From: Tritrichomonas musculus
Lineage: Eukaryota > Parabasalia > Tritrichomonadida > Tritrichomonadidae
Direction of reading: 5' to 3'
Length of the DNA stretch: 64,000 nucleotides
NCBI GenBank assembly: GCA_039105265.1
Contig: JAPFFF010000007.1
Coordinates: 992,001-1,056,000 of the forward strand
Shown here: positions 52,418-62,800 of the stretch, piece after piece
How positions within the stretch are numbered: position 1 is the stretch's first letter
Layout: every line of letters begins with the position of its first letter
Made by a program: the position numbers and the translations under genes
The notes under the pieces: generated by a model
The model's input: the letters and a program-made list of their open reading frames with translations, nothing else
What the model was told of the DNA's origin: nothing
Databases searched by the model: none

Positions 52418-54238
52418 ATGTCTCACACAGCAGCTTCACTTATAGGAAAAACTATCAAAATCGGAGAGTACAATGTTATTATCAGAGAAAAAATCGGAGA
52501 AGGTGGCTATGCATATGTATATAGATGTGAAGATAATTCTGGAAAGCAATATGCTTTAAAATATGTTAATTGTTTAACTCCAGAACGATTTGAACAATTT
52601 AAACAAGAAGCAAATATACTTAATTCTCTTCCAGAACATCCAAATATCGTTAAATTATATGCATCAGATGCCAATCCAAAAACATTAATTATTAATCTTC
52701 TTTACGAATATTGTCCTCTTACAGCAATGAGTATTCTTTTAAAAAGAATGATGACTCATGAAGAAGTATTAATTTTCTTTACAGCATGTGCATCAGCTGT
52801 TTCCTTATTACATTCGCAATCACCTCCAATCATTCATCGTGATTTAAAGCCCGAAAATCTGCTTGTATCGCTCGATGGTGTTCCTAAATTATGCGATTTT
52901 GGTAGTGCTACAACAAAAATTTACAAGCTTCAAAAGCCAGACGAAATTAATGCCGTAAGCGAAGACATTGAGAGAAATACAACCCAAAATTACAGATCAC
53001 CAGAAATGATTGATCTTTACAAACGTATTGAAATTGGCCCACCTGCTGATGTATGGGCTCTTGGATGTACTTTATATAAGTTAATTTATAGAGACGATTT
53101 ATACAAGCCAGAAGAAAGGCTTCCAATTCTACAAGGCAAGTTACGAATTCCGCCAGACTGTGATGATGGGTTCAAAATGATTATTGAGCAATGCATCCAA
53201 ATTGACCCAGCAAAACGACCAAAAGCTTCCGAAATTGCTGGAACCGCTAAGATGATGCGCGGACCAAAGGACAGAATTGAAGTTCCAAAGCCATTACCTT
53301 TTCAGCAGCAACCCCAAAAAAATCCACAATCATCACAACAATCACCAACAAACCAAAAGCAATCATCAAAATCTAATAATAATGGAAATAATCAAGCAGG
53401 AGGAAGTGAATGGAAATTTACCAACCCCATCAAATTCATGCAAGAAACTTATCGATCATGGGCCACAGAAGGCGCTCCACAATGGGCCCTCAAAGCAACA
53501 GCTGCGTCAAACGATCCGCCTGCTTCAAAATATGTAAGGAGAATTTTGCTTGCATCAATCAGAAAAACAGAAATGTCGCCACCTGCTCTTGCAGATCTTT
53601 TACTCAGTCAGCATCGTTGGGAAACAGATCCAAGAATTGCTGCAAAATCATTATATTTGATTTTGTTGTTAATTCAATATGAAACAGACTTAAATGGATT
53701 TGTACCAATAACCGTTAAAACTGATCAAGTAATCGCATGTTTCACACAATCAAACATTGATGCAAAGCAAAAGCCAATGGCTGATACTGTAATTAAACTT
53801 GGAGAAATTGTTAGATCAAAAGTTATGCTTCATGAGTGTCACAAACAACTTGAAGGGAATTTTGCTATATCCCAAAAAAATCCTAATCAAAAATTAACTG
53901 CAGAATTAATCAATAATTCAGATCCAAGCCTTGAATCTGATTTAGCACGTAATTTGTCATTAATTTCTAAAAATGCAAAAGATCTTTTATCTATTGCATC
54001 TTCAGCAAAAGATTTTGCAATAGCTGTTATGAGCCAACCAGCGATTGAAGAAGTTTCAAATGAAGTTAAATTACTCCAATTCATTAAAAGGAAAGATGAA
54101 TCACAGATAGCCCTCAATGAGGGAAATGCTGTTTTGGATACAGCAAAGAAATATCCATACCTGCAAACAGCAATTATTTTCCCAGATGATTCGCAACCAC
54201 CAGAGCCACCTTTCCAACGATTTGCTGTTCGGCAATAA
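52418..54238 (+). CDS. NAK-family (AAK1/GAK-like) Ser/Thr kinase fused to ENTH/ANTH-like domain
   Basis: 606 residues. The kinase domain fills residues about 15-285: glycine loop GEGGYAYVY, lysine in ALKYV, catalytic HRDLKPEN with D142, DFG with D160, and NYRSPEMIDLY at the activation end, close to the NAK pattern of AAK1, GAK and yeast Ark/Prk kinases. Those kinases phosphorylate clathrin adaptors and actin-patch proteins. After a Gln/Ser/Asn-rich linker (about 290-330), residues about 345-470 form an all-helical block (ALKATAASNDPPASKYVRRI, then WETDPRIAAKSLYLILLLIQY) in the style of an ENTH/ANTH domain, which binds phosphoinositides and coats. A fusion of kinase and adaptor fold on one chain would place the kinase directly on membranes; that is inference. 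All catalytic residues are present. Confidence 0.85.
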   Translation: MSHTAASLIGKTIKIGEYNVIIREKIGEGGYAYVYRCEDNSGKQYALKYVNCLTPERFEQFKQEANILNSLPEHPNIVKLYASDANPKTLIINLLYEYCPLTAMSILLKRMMTHEEVLIFFTACASAVSLLHSQSPPIIHRDLKPENLLVSLDGVPKLCDFGSATTKIYKLQKPDEINAVSEDIERNTTQNYRSPEMIDLYKRIEIGPPADVWALGCTLYKLIYRDDLYKPEERLPILQGKLRIPPDCDDGFKMIIEQCIQIDPAKRPKASEIAGTAKMMRGPKDRIEVPKPLPFQQQPQKNPQSSQQSPTNQKQSSKSNNNGNNQAGGSEWKFTNPIKFMQETYRSWATEGAPQWALKATAASNDPPASKYVRRILLASIRKTEMSPPALADLLLSQHRWETDPRIAAKSLYLILLLIQYETDLNGFVPITVKTDQVIACFTQSNIDAKQKPMADTVIKLGEIVRSKVMLHECHKQLEGNFAISQKNPNQKLTAELINNSDPSLESDLARNLSLISKNAKDLLSIASSAKDFAIAVMSQPAIEEVSNEVKLLQFIKRKDESQIALNEGNAVLDTAKKYPYLQTAIIFPDDSQPPEPPFQRFAVRQ

Positions 54239-55225
54239 ATCATTGAAATATTTAGTGAAAAAGAATATGATTTCCCTGTATAAAAAATCACGATTTTAGA
54301 CAATATCAAAAAACAAATTGATATTCATATTTATTTTTTTCTACATCACCAATCTTTTCATAAGATTTTAAATTTTAAAAGAGCAGTCTATTATTACTAG
54401 ATATTAATTTAATTGTTAAAAAGGTATGTTTTCTGGATAAACCCATTTGAAAACCCCTACCTTTTTCTATTCACCTATTTTTGACCTTTATTTATAGCAA
54501 AAAGTACATTAGTTCTCCCTTTCCATTTTCTATTCAATTATATTTTTAAATACAAATATCTAAATAAAAAACAAATATAGTCCAAATAATAAAGATAATT
54601 TTATCAAATGAAGATTTTATTTATGTGTATATATAATATTACGAATCAAACTCTTTCTTTAGATTATATTTTTTTTTAGAATTTTTTTGACAATTAATTC
54701 AAAATTTGAGAAAAATCAGTAACTCAGAAAATTCTAACGAGATTTAAATTAAACATAAGCACAACGATCAATATTTCAAGAGTTATTCATTACAAAAAGT
54801 TTAATCGATTATTTTTTTTTTTTTTTTTTTTTTCAATAATCTATTTCATAATATGAATGCATTTGATGCGATTTAATAGCTTTTATAATTTTATTTAAAA
54901 ATTGTGCATTTTGAGTATTCTTTTGAGTGAGTTTGTTCAATTGGAGTAATTATTTCACCATCCTTTGAATTGCATCCACTAAACTGAGTTCAAAAAACTT
55001 TACCTCCATTTCAAATTTTAAATCATTTTATCTTTTTTATCAAACAATATAATTGCATTATTCTTCAGTAATAATATATTATATAATTACCATAATATTA
55101 ATTAAATTATAAAAAAGTAATTCATATTTAAAATATAAAGATATGATTATTTTAAATTGAGAGGGAGGTAATGTTTTTTGAACAAGGTTTAATTTCATAA
55201 AAAAAAAAAAACAAATCACTTGATT
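54239..55225. other. 1-kb AT-rich intergenic region
   Basis: Between two plus-strand genes. It includes a run of more than 20 T at about 54810-54832 and an A run at 55199-55211. No gene is supported. Confidence 0.5.
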
Positions 55226-55230
55226 TCACT
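55226..55230 (+). promoter_or_regulatory. Initiator-like TCACT before the beta-glucosidase gene
   Basis: TCACT with the presumed +1 A at 55228 lies 15 bases before the ATG; another TCACT lies 10 bases further upstream. Confidence 0.5.
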
Positions 55231-55242
55231 TTTTTATTAAAA

Positions 55243-57450
55243 ATGAGCGCACAACGTCAATACCGTACTGATGCACATACTGATGAAGAAATTCGTGCAG
55301 CTGTTGAAGAGTTGTTAGGTAAAATGACACTTAAAGAAAAGCTTGGTCAAATGACACAACATCCTGGTATGGATGTTTCTGCAATTGGAGCAGATATCAA
55401 ATCAGCTCCACTTTTACAACTTGTTAAAGAAGGTGCAGTTGGATCCCAAATTGCAGTAATTCCACTTGATAAAATTCCAAAAATCCTTCGTGAAACCCAA
55501 AGGATTGCTGTCGAAGAAAGCAGGTTAGGTATTCCAATGCTTTTCTGCCAAGATGTTATTCATGGATATCAAACAGTTTTCCCAATTCCATTGGGATGGA
55601 GCTGCTCATTTAATCCTGAACTTATCAAAAAGGCTCAGCAAATCGCTGCCAAAGAAGCATCATCAATCGGAATTAGTCTTGGATTTTCACCAATGGTTGA
55701 TATTGCACATGATCCACGTTGGGGACGTATTTCAGAAGGTGCTGGTGAAGACCCTTATCTTGGTAGTTTAATTGCAAAAGCACATGTTGAAGGATTCCAA
55801 GGCGATTCATTGGCAAAACCAGACACAATTGCTGCATGCGTTAAACATTATCTTGGTTATGGTGCTGCTGAAGCTGGACGTGATTACAATACATGCGAAT
55901 TTAGTGAAACAGCTTTAAGAAATACTTATCTTCCACCATTTAAAGCAGCTGTTGAAGCTGGTGTTGATTCATTGATGACTGCATTTAACGTAATCAATGG
56001 CGTCCCTGCAGTTGGTAACAAAAAATTGTGCAAAGATCTCCTTCGTGATGAACTTGGATTCAAAGGAGTTATCATTTCTGATTATGCTGCAGTTGATGAA
56101 CTTATTGTTCATGGAAATGCTGAAGATGGTGCAGATGCAGCAAGACTTTCTGTAAATGCTACTCTTGATATTGAAATGTCAACAACCCACATCATTGAAA
56201 ATGCAGAACAATTGATCAAAGAAAACAAAATTACACTTGATGAAATCAACGAAGCTACAAGAAGAATTTTGACATTGAAGTATAAACTTGGATTAATGGA
56301 GGATCCATATCGTTATTTCAAAGATGATCAAAAGGATAAAATAATCTATTGCAAAGAGCATCTTGAAGTTGCACGCGACTTAGCCAGAAGGTCAATTGTA
56401 CTTCTTGAAAACAAGAACGAAGTCCTTCCATTAAAGAAAGACCAAAAGGTTGCCGTTATCGGACCATTTGGTAATTCACGTGATCTTCTTGGCCCATGGC
56501 AATTCAGTGACTTCAAAGATAAAGTTCCAACAGTAGTTGAAGCATTAAAAGAAAGAGGAGTCAACGTTGTTGGCCATGAAGACGGATCAGATGTATTGAA
56601 ACCAATCGATGGCGGAATTGAAAAAGCAGTTGCACTTGCCAAGCAAGCTGATGTTGTTCTTCTTGCAGTTGGTGAAGCATCAGAAATGAGTGGAGAAGCT
56701 GCTTGCAGACTTAACATCGTTGTACCAGAACCACAATTCAAATTAGCTGAAGCAGTTGTTGCTGCTGGTAAACCAGTTGTTGTTCTTCTTAATAACGGAA
56801 GACCATTAATTCTCAAATGGTTCCAAGAACATTGCCAGGCCATCGTTGAAACATGGAAACTTGGATCAATGGCTTCAGTTGCTATTACAGATGTTCTCCT
56901 TGGTGAATATAATCCATCTGGTAAATTAACTGTAACATTCCCAGAACATCCAGGTCAAATCCCATTATATTATAATCACTTTAACACAGGAAGACCATGC
57001 CTCACTCACAACAATGAGAAATACTTATCCAAGTATCTTGATGGTTTCAACGAGCCATTATATACATTCGGCTACGGACTTTCATATACCAAATTCGAAA
57101 TCAAGAATCTCAAATTAAGTGCCGAAAAGATTAACTTCAATGAGCAACTTCAAGTTACAGCAGAAGTAACAAATGCTGGAAAAGTAGCTGGTGAAGAAAC
57201 AATCCAACTTTACGTCCGTGATATTGCTGGAAGTGTCGTTAGACCTGTTCTTGAACTCAAAGGAATTGAAAAAGTATTCCTTCAACCAGGCGAAAAGAAA
57301 GAAGTTAAGTTCAACTTATGTTCCAAGTGCTTGAGATTCTATAATCAAGACAATGTTTATGCTGCAGAACCTGGCAAATTTGATGTTTTCGTCGGAAACT
57401 CATCTGAAAGTAAGGACCTCCTTAAGGGCCATTTTCAACTTACTAAGTAA
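55243..57450 (+). CDS. Glycoside hydrolase family 3 beta-glucosidase (BglX-like)
   Basis: 735 residues with the full GH3 layout. The N-terminal TIM-barrel part begins at KMTLKEKLGQM and has CQDVIHGYQTVFPIPLG, GFSPMVDIAHDPRWGRISEG and CVKHYLGYGAAEAGRDYN. The nucleophile is D280 in GVIISDYAAVDE. The second sandwich domain has VAVIGPFGNSRDLLGPW and GEASEMSGEAACR, which supplies the likely acid/base Glu, and the C-terminal fibronectin-III-like domain begins near LYTFGYGLSYTKFEI. It hydrolyses terminal beta-glucosyl residues. There is no signal peptide, so the enzyme is probably cytosolic or intravesicular, unlike its usually periplasmic bacterial relatives. It has higher GC and tighter codon use than its neighbours, as expected for a highly expressed gene. 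The close likeness to bacterial BglX suggests transfer from bacteria. Confidence 0.96.
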   Translation: MSAQRQYRTDAHTDEEIRAAVEELLGKMTLKEKLGQMTQHPGMDVSAIGADIKSAPLLQLVKEGAVGSQIAVIPLDKIPKILRETQRIAVEESRLGIPMLFCQDVIHGYQTVFPIPLGWSCSFNPELIKKAQQIAAKEASSIGISLGFSPMVDIAHDPRWGRISEGAGEDPYLGSLIAKAHVEGFQGDSLAKPDTIAACVKHYLGYGAAEAGRDYNTCEFSETALRNTYLPPFKAAVEAGVDSLMTAFNVINGVPAVGNKKLCKDLLRDELGFKGVIISDYAAVDELIVHGNAEDGADAARLSVNATLDIEMSTTHIIENAEQLIKENKITLDEINEATRRILTLKYKLGLMEDPYRYFKDDQKDKIIYCKEHLEVARDLARRSIVLLENKNEVLPLKKDQKVAVIGPFGNSRDLLGPWQFSDFKDKVPTVVEALKERGVNVVGHEDGSDVLKPIDGGIEKAVALAKQADVVLLAVGEASEMSGEAACRLNIVVPEPQFKLAEAVVAAGKPVVVLLNNGRPLILKWFQEHCQAIVETWKLGSMASVAITDVLLGEYNPSGKLTVTFPEHPGQIPLYYNHFNTGRPCLTHNNEKYLSKYLDGFNEPLYTFGYGLSYTKFEIKNLKLSAEKINFNEQLQVTAEVTNAGKVAGEETIQLYVRDIAGSVVRPVLELKGIEKVFLQPGEKKEVKFNLCSKCLRFYNQDNVYAAEPGKFDVFVGNSSESKDLLKGHFQLTK

Positions 57451-57483
57451 AAAAGCAAATTAAGTTTAAATGTTTTTTTTCTT

Positions 57484-57830
57484 TTATGTCATCATACCCA
57501 CAGATTTAAATTTCTCAATCAACACTACCAAATGTTTATTAGTAGCTTTTTCTAATTCATGCAGTTTTTTCTGCAAACTTTCTAGTTCTTTTTGAATTTG
57601 CTGATTTGATGATTGAAGTTGGCTAATTGATTGGTTTGAATCGATATGTCTTGTAAAAGGTAATTTTTTGATAACTGAACATTTTTGCTCGATCTAGTTT
57701 TGAATTTTTACAAATTTTTATCTTATGATACTTTAAAACGAAGCTTTTCAAGCATTAAATGAGCATCATAAAAGAGTATGCTGCTTTTTTGATAAGCATT
57801 CCGCAAATTCAATTTCAAACTGCTTCAATC
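57484..57830 (-). CDS. Possible small coiled-coil gene with a 38-base intron
   Basis: On the minus strand two coding-like stretches lie end to end. The upstream one (about 57732-57830) reads RNAYQKSSILFYDAHLMLEK then LRFK; the downstream one (57484-57693) reads IEQKCSVIKKLPFTRH, then a coiled coil (SSNQQIQKELESLQKKLHEL) and ends KFKSVGMMT. Removing 57694-57731 as an intron (GTATCA at the 5' end, AAAACTAG at the 3' end) joins them in frame. No ATG is found for the first stretch, so the 5' end is unresolved; a further exon or decay is possible. The splice sites do not match the best-known trichomonad consensus. The gene would converge with the beta-glucosidase gene. Function is unknown. Confidence 0.35.
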
Positions 57831-57949
57831 ATTACAATTCTGAAAAAAAAAATTAATAAACGCACAGCAAAAATTGAATAGAAAACTTTTTGAAATTATG
57901 GTCAATTTTTTTAGTTAACGTATTGAAAATATAAAATTTTAGAAGCAAA

Positions 57950-59107
57950 ATGGATTTTGATTATTATTTTATGGCAACAGAAGAATCATTTGCTGAAGAA
58001 AAGCAGCATATGCTTTCGAGGATTGATGAATTACGTAAAGGATGGGAAGAAACAACTGAATTAGATTTATTAACATCGCAAAAATGTTCAGAATTAACAG
58101 AATTAAAAAACATTTTGAGCAAAAACCATCTTCAAATACTTCGAACGCGTGAAGAAATGTTAAATGCCGAATTTTTAAATATGAAATTACAATTTCAAAA
58201 TAGATTATTACAAAATGAAATATGGAGACTTCTTCCATATGCAGAAACAGAGTCATCAACAATTGATTACAAGATCAATCTGGATTTAAATCAATATGAA
58301 AGGCCTAAACAATTGAAAGTTAAACCTGATGAAAAATTCAAAAAGCAGCTTACTAATATATTGCATAAGTGGGAAAATTTAACTGAAACTCAAAAACTTG
58401 TTTTTGAAGATGAAGAAAACCTAAGAGCAAGAGATGATGTCGTTTTTTCTAATTTTTATCAAGATTTCGTTCAGCAAAACCAGTGTGCGCACAAATTAAT
58501 TGACGAACAACTTGATGATCTCCTTCACCGAATAATGTTTGAACAGTCAACTCTTAAAGATTCATCTTCGCAAAATAAGATGCTTATTAGCGCAATGGAA
58601 AGGAAAAAAGAAGCATTATTATCTAAATTTTCCAAAATGGAAAGCGACGCTTCCGAAAAAAAAATTAAGCAAAGAGAATTATCCCAAAAGAAAGGAGATA
58701 TATTATTAAGTTCAGCTCGTGAGCGTATTAGAAACATTGAAAGAAATAATATTAAACGATATAATCAGCTCAAAGACCAAGATACAGACTTACGAGCTCT
58801 TCTTAAAGCAAAAACAGAATCAGTCAAAAAGTTAACTGTTCAATATAAAAAGTTGAAAAAATGTAAAGGTGGGTTTTTGAAACAAGGAAAATCGCAAATT
58901 GAAATGCTCGAAAATCAACTTAATGCACTCATTTCTGCCGCTTCTGCGATGAAACTTTGTCCTGAATTTGAACATCAATATATTATTAATGCTGTATCAT
59001 CAGCAGTCAATAATCATGCTGATTCTATTATGACATATGAAGAAATGAGTCTAAAAGTGAAAAATATGGGAGATAGAATCAACAAATTAACACAGATATT
59101 TTCATAG
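57950..59107 (+). CDS. Coiled-coil protein, unknown (faintly CCDC77-like)
   Basis: 385 residues, nearly all helical. There is an initial helix (EEKQHMLSRIDELRKGW), then a block LRTREEMLNAEFLNMKLQFQ with NRLLQNEIWRLLPY before a non-helical linker rich in Pro, Thr and Tyr (residues about 100-130). The rest is long charged coiled coil (SQKKGDILLSSARERIRNIE, LLKAKTESVKKLTVQYKKL) and a helical end. The RLLPY/linker arrangement faintly recalls centriolar CCDC77 proteins, but I would not assign the family. No initiator-like motif stands close to the ATG. A cytoskeletal or basal-body role would fit the architecture but is a guess. Confidence 0.75.
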   Translation: MDFDYYFMATEESFAEEKQHMLSRIDELRKGWEETTELDLLTSQKCSELTELKNILSKNHLQILRTREEMLNAEFLNMKLQFQNRLLQNEIWRLLPYAETESSTIDYKINLDLNQYERPKQLKVKPDEKFKKQLTNILHKWENLTETQKLVFEDEENLRARDDVVFSNFYQDFVQQNQCAHKLIDEQLDDLLHRIMFEQSTLKDSSSQNKMLISAMERKKEALLSKFSKMESDASEKKIKQRELSQKKGDILLSSARERIRNIERNNIKRYNQLKDQDTDLRALLKAKTESVKKLTVQYKKLKKCKGGFLKQGKSQIEMLENQLNALISAASAMKLCPEFEHQYIINAVSSAVNNHADSIMTYEEMSLKVKNMGDRINKLTQIFS

Positions 59108-59555
59108 AATTGTTATTTTAAAGTTTTCTTTCTTATATCCCAAAAGTATGATCAGATTAGTCAAATTATCTACTTGATGCTCAATTTGATTGTGCATTTG
59201 GTAAAAAAAAGATTTGTCTTTAATATTACCTGTTTAATTAAATTGTAAGTTAATTTAAATTGTAAAACAAAGTAATTTTTGTTTTATTCAAGCAAACTTT
59301 TTAAAAGCGATAAATGGATTGTAATCTATATATTTGGTTTATGAGATTCTTTTATCATCTGATCTAATTTTAATATATAAAATTCATTTAAAATTTCAAT
59401 AGAATCGATTATCTTATACAAAATATCCAACAAATAGGTAGGTTTTTGAGAACTGTTCACTGAAAATCTTTTTGCTTTGTCGTAATTGATGAGAAATGAA
59501 AAGAAAATTTTGTTTACTTTTTGAATTGTTTATTTTAAATCATTTTAATTAAAAA
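59108..59555. other. Intergenic, no feature seen
   Basis: AT-rich, about 450 bases between two plus-strand genes. No repeat or element end is seen. Confidence 0.55.
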
Positions 59556-59560
59556 TCATT
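59556..59560 (+). promoter_or_regulatory. Initiator-like TCATT before the 170-residue gene
   Basis: TCATT with the presumed +1 A at 59558, 7 bases before the ATG. Confidence 0.45.
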
Positions 59561-59564
59561 ATAG

Positions 59565-60077
59565 ATGTCAGATAGCGATGATGAATACCCTGATAAAAAG
59601 CCATATTTTGTGCCATTTTGTAAAAAGAATACGCATTGGGGCGACCCTGCACATCATCCACATATACCTAATGTAGCGTATGTTCTTTCACCTGATCTTC
59701 AAGGTACCCCCTTACGATTAGCTCTTCTTAGAATGCAAATTGAAGAGAATGCATTTCAAATTGAGCATATGGAAGAAGAAGCAACGTATGCAATATGGAA
59801 AGAAAATTTCATTGATACAGAAACATGGGATAATAAAATACCTTTTGCTGTAAAAGAAAAGGCACGTGATATACTAGCTCGTGAAATGAAATCAACAATA
59901 ACAGCTTTTGACCAAGAATTTCCATCGATTTTAAAAAGGCCAGCACATCCTCAATCATATAGTAATTATCATTTATATGAACCAAATGAATATCCTAAGC
60001 AAAATCCCTCAAATCCAGTTCAATCAAACGATTTTTTATTTGAATCCTCTGATACTATTGAATCCTCCAAGCAATAA
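59565..60077 (+). CDS. Small conserved-looking protein, unknown
   Basis: 170 residues. After an acidic start (SDSDDEYPDKK) comes an aromatic/His-rich segment (FVPFCKKNTHWGDPAHHPH), then a helical hairpin (LRLALLRMQIEENAFQIEHM and ATYAIWKENFID) and a further helix (PFAVKEKARDILAREMKSTI). The C-terminal 35 residues are Pro/Asn/Ser-rich. The composition of residues 15-130 is that of a folded domain, and an initiator-like motif lies just upstream, so I take it as a real gene. I do not recognise the family. Confidence 0.7.
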   Translation: MSDSDDEYPDKKPYFVPFCKKNTHWGDPAHHPHIPNVAYVLSPDLQGTPLRLALLRMQIEENAFQIEHMEEEATYAIWKENFIDTETWDNKIPFAVKEKARDILAREMKSTITAFDQEFPSILKRPAHPQSYSNYHLYEPNEYPKQNPSNPVQSNDFLFESSDTIESSKQ

Positions 60078-60186
60078 ATATTATCCAGAGCTGTTTCAAA
60101 TAAAATTGGCTGATCAGAAATGGCCAGTTTTAAAATATAATGATCTTTTACAAATGTTCATAATAAAATAAATACAGTCTTTTCGG

Positions 60187-60306
60187 GATTATAACGGAAA
60201 TATCCACTTTAATAACATAAAAGTTCTATAAGATAACGGAAATGTTCATTATGATAACGGAAAAGTTCAATATGATTACAGAAAAATCCAATTTGATAAC
60301 GGAAAG
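60187..60306 (+). repeat. 21-bp tandem repeat encoding a 7-residue motif
   Basis: About six units of the type GATAACGGAAAAGTTCAATAT. In one frame each unit reads DNGKVQY (variants DNGNVHY, DYRKIQF), and differences keep aromatic and polar positions, but a stop lies between the first and later units and no start is near. It looks like the relic of a protein repeat region. Confidence 0.65.
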
Positions 60307-61060
60307 TGTAACCATTTTTTTGTGAAAATCTTTTTTATAAAACGACTAGAATGGGCATAACTCATCAAATCTCTGTTCGATCTAAAATTAAATTTATAGA
60401 GATATTTATTTTTATATTATAAATCATAAAATGATATTAATATTTAGTTTTATATGGGTAATTTATAGAAAATTTTGTTTTTGATTTGTGAGTAATATAC
60501 AAAAAATTTCAATCATCCTTAAGAAAAAAAAAATTTGAATTGAAATTTTCATCATTAAAAAAAATGAATTTTTATCTAAATCAAAAACAGAATTTTCTAA
60601 ATTTATCTAAAATAAAAATCCGGCCATATGAGATGGTATTGATATATGATCCTCATCATTATTTATTTATAAATACTTGATATTTTCTAAATCGTTGTGC
60701 AGGATTTTCCAAAAAGTCAATGCAAACACACCTCTATAGAAGGATATCCGAATTAAAGCACAAATATAGTATACATCTGATATGGAGTGATATAAATCAC
60801 TAAATATATCTCGTTTATTATTACTTCTTACTCCTCTTTATTGAGGATGAAAAGATGATAGTCGACAATTTCCCCAAAAAAAAAGAAAGAAAAAATGGGA
60901 TTTAACTAGCACTATCCCTGTTGGCACGTTGATTAACACTATCCCCGTAGTATTATATTAAAAAACGAAATGCACAGTGCTACATACCAAATGTGCATAT
61001 TTGAAAATAGTATGAAATAATATTATATTAATATTAATATAAAACAAAACACCTTATTGA
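60307..61060. other. Intergenic, no gene
   Basis: AT-rich. A short near-duplicate (ACTAGCACTATCCCTGTT and ATTAACACTATCCCCGTA) lies at 60906-60950. Nothing else is seen. Confidence 0.5.
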
Positions 61061-62800
61061 ATTCATCATCATCAGCAGCAGCATATAGCAGAATACAACA
61101 TCACGAACATACCTTATCGATTATCAGCATCTCGATCCAACATATCAATCATCATCTTGTCGATCAACATTAATGAATACACCTCATCGAATACATCTTA
61201 TCGAAGGCCACATATCAATCATCATCTTATCTAATACACCTAGATCAACATATAGTCTAATACGTATTCAGTATCATCATCATCTTATCAATCAACAAGA
61301 ACAACATCATCAACAGTATTATCATATCGAATACATCATCACGATCATCAAACAACGATTCAATCATCATGAACAATATCATCTCGATCAACATATAATC
61401 GAATACAGCATCATGAACACATCATCGATCGACTTGAAACAACATGAAATCACTTCTAATGTCAACAGTATATATCTAACTCGATTTATAACCTATCTAT
61501 ATTTATCCAACAACTCATCAAGATTTTATCGATCATCAACATCATTCAATACACTGTATCATCACGAACACACATTATTGATCAATCGAATACATCATCA
61601 TCGATTCGATCATCATGAACAACATATAGTCGAATACATCATCTCGATCATCCAACAACTCATCAAGATCTTGTAGAATACAACAACATCATCATCATCG
61701 TTCAATATCATCAACGAATACATTATCAACGATTCAATCATCATGAACAACAACGACATTATCATTAACCAACAACAACAATAACATCTTGTCGAATACA
61801 ACAACAACATCATCATCCAACAACAGTATTATCATCACGAACACCCTATATCGATCAACACTAACAGCAACAAATCATTTCAAATGTTAAGAGGTTAGAT
61901 CTAACTTGATTTATAGCCTAAGTAGTGATGGTTGTTCCGGATTGGGACCAGATATTTTTCAAATATAACAGCCACATCAAGCCTAATTTTGAAGTTCACA
62001 TAACCATTTAAAATTGAGCTACAGACCTTGAATTTTTGATGAAATATCAAGGTTAACAGTCCTTATCTTTGAATTTGCAGAAACCCGAGGAACTATGCCA
62101 TCCATAGTTCAAATTCGGACATGCATGGGCCAACCTAAATGAAACCTATGGGGACAGGTATTCGAGACATATCCCCATTCGGCGTACCGCCTCAGGGACC
62201 TACGGTCCCCATCCGGAACAACCATCACTACTTACCTATCGATATTCTTCCAATAATTGCAACGATTAGATCAACAACACACTATCGAATACATCATCGT
62301 CGTTCATCGTCAACAACAACATCATCTTATCGATCATCAACAACATTGTTATCTCGATTAACAACAACTTTGTCATCATCATTAACCAACATCTCGTATC
62401 GAATACATCATCTTGTCGATCATCATCTCGAACACATCATCGATCATCAATCGAATACAATAACATCTACATCTCGATCAACAACGATTTGGTCATTAAC
62501 TACAATATCATCATAATATTTAATACAACATATATCTATAATCAACAACGATTCAATCATCACGAACAATATCATCTCTTTCAATCGAATACATCATCAA
62601 TTGTATCATCTCTTTCATTAACATCAACATCATCTTGTCGATCATCATTAACTAACAACAATATCATTTTCATCATCTTATTAAATACAACATATCGATC
62701 CATCAATATTAACAATGTCATCATCACCAACAACAACATATTGTTCATCAACTGCAGTATCATCAAGATCTTATCGAGTATTCATCATCTTGATAGTAAG
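61060..62800. repeat. Degenerate ATC-rich minisatellite, 1.7 kb
   Basis: Built from ATCATC, ATCGAATACATC and CAACAACATC words. A longer tile of about 55-60 bp, starting GATTCAATCATCATGAAC and continuing to ATCGAATACATCATC, recurs at about 61356, 61605, 61733 and 62549. Open frames in it are by-products of the repeat words. It is interrupted by a MITE at 61919-62234. Confidence 0.8.
61919..62234. mobile_element. 316-bp MITE with perfect 24-bp inverted ends inside the minisatellite
   Basis: TAAGTAGTGATGGTTGTTCC (first 20 of 24) at the left is repeated exactly inverted at 62211-62234. The interior is richer in GC than its surroundings (ACCGCCTCAGGGACC). The flanks join to GATTTATAGCC-TATCGATATT, which matches the uninterrupted tile at about 61481-61502 (GATTTATAACCTATCTATATT). 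That gives an empty-site comparison with a 2-bp (CC) or 4-bp (CCTA) duplication. Confidence 0.85.

Noticed and set aside
61173-61676. A 167-codon His/Ile/Tyr-rich frame
   Set aside because: It lies wholly within the ATC-rich minisatellite; composition is explained by the repeat words.
62139-62516. A 125-codon Ser/Thr/Ile-rich frame
   Set aside because: It spans the MITE end and the minisatellite; no domain and no promoter mark.
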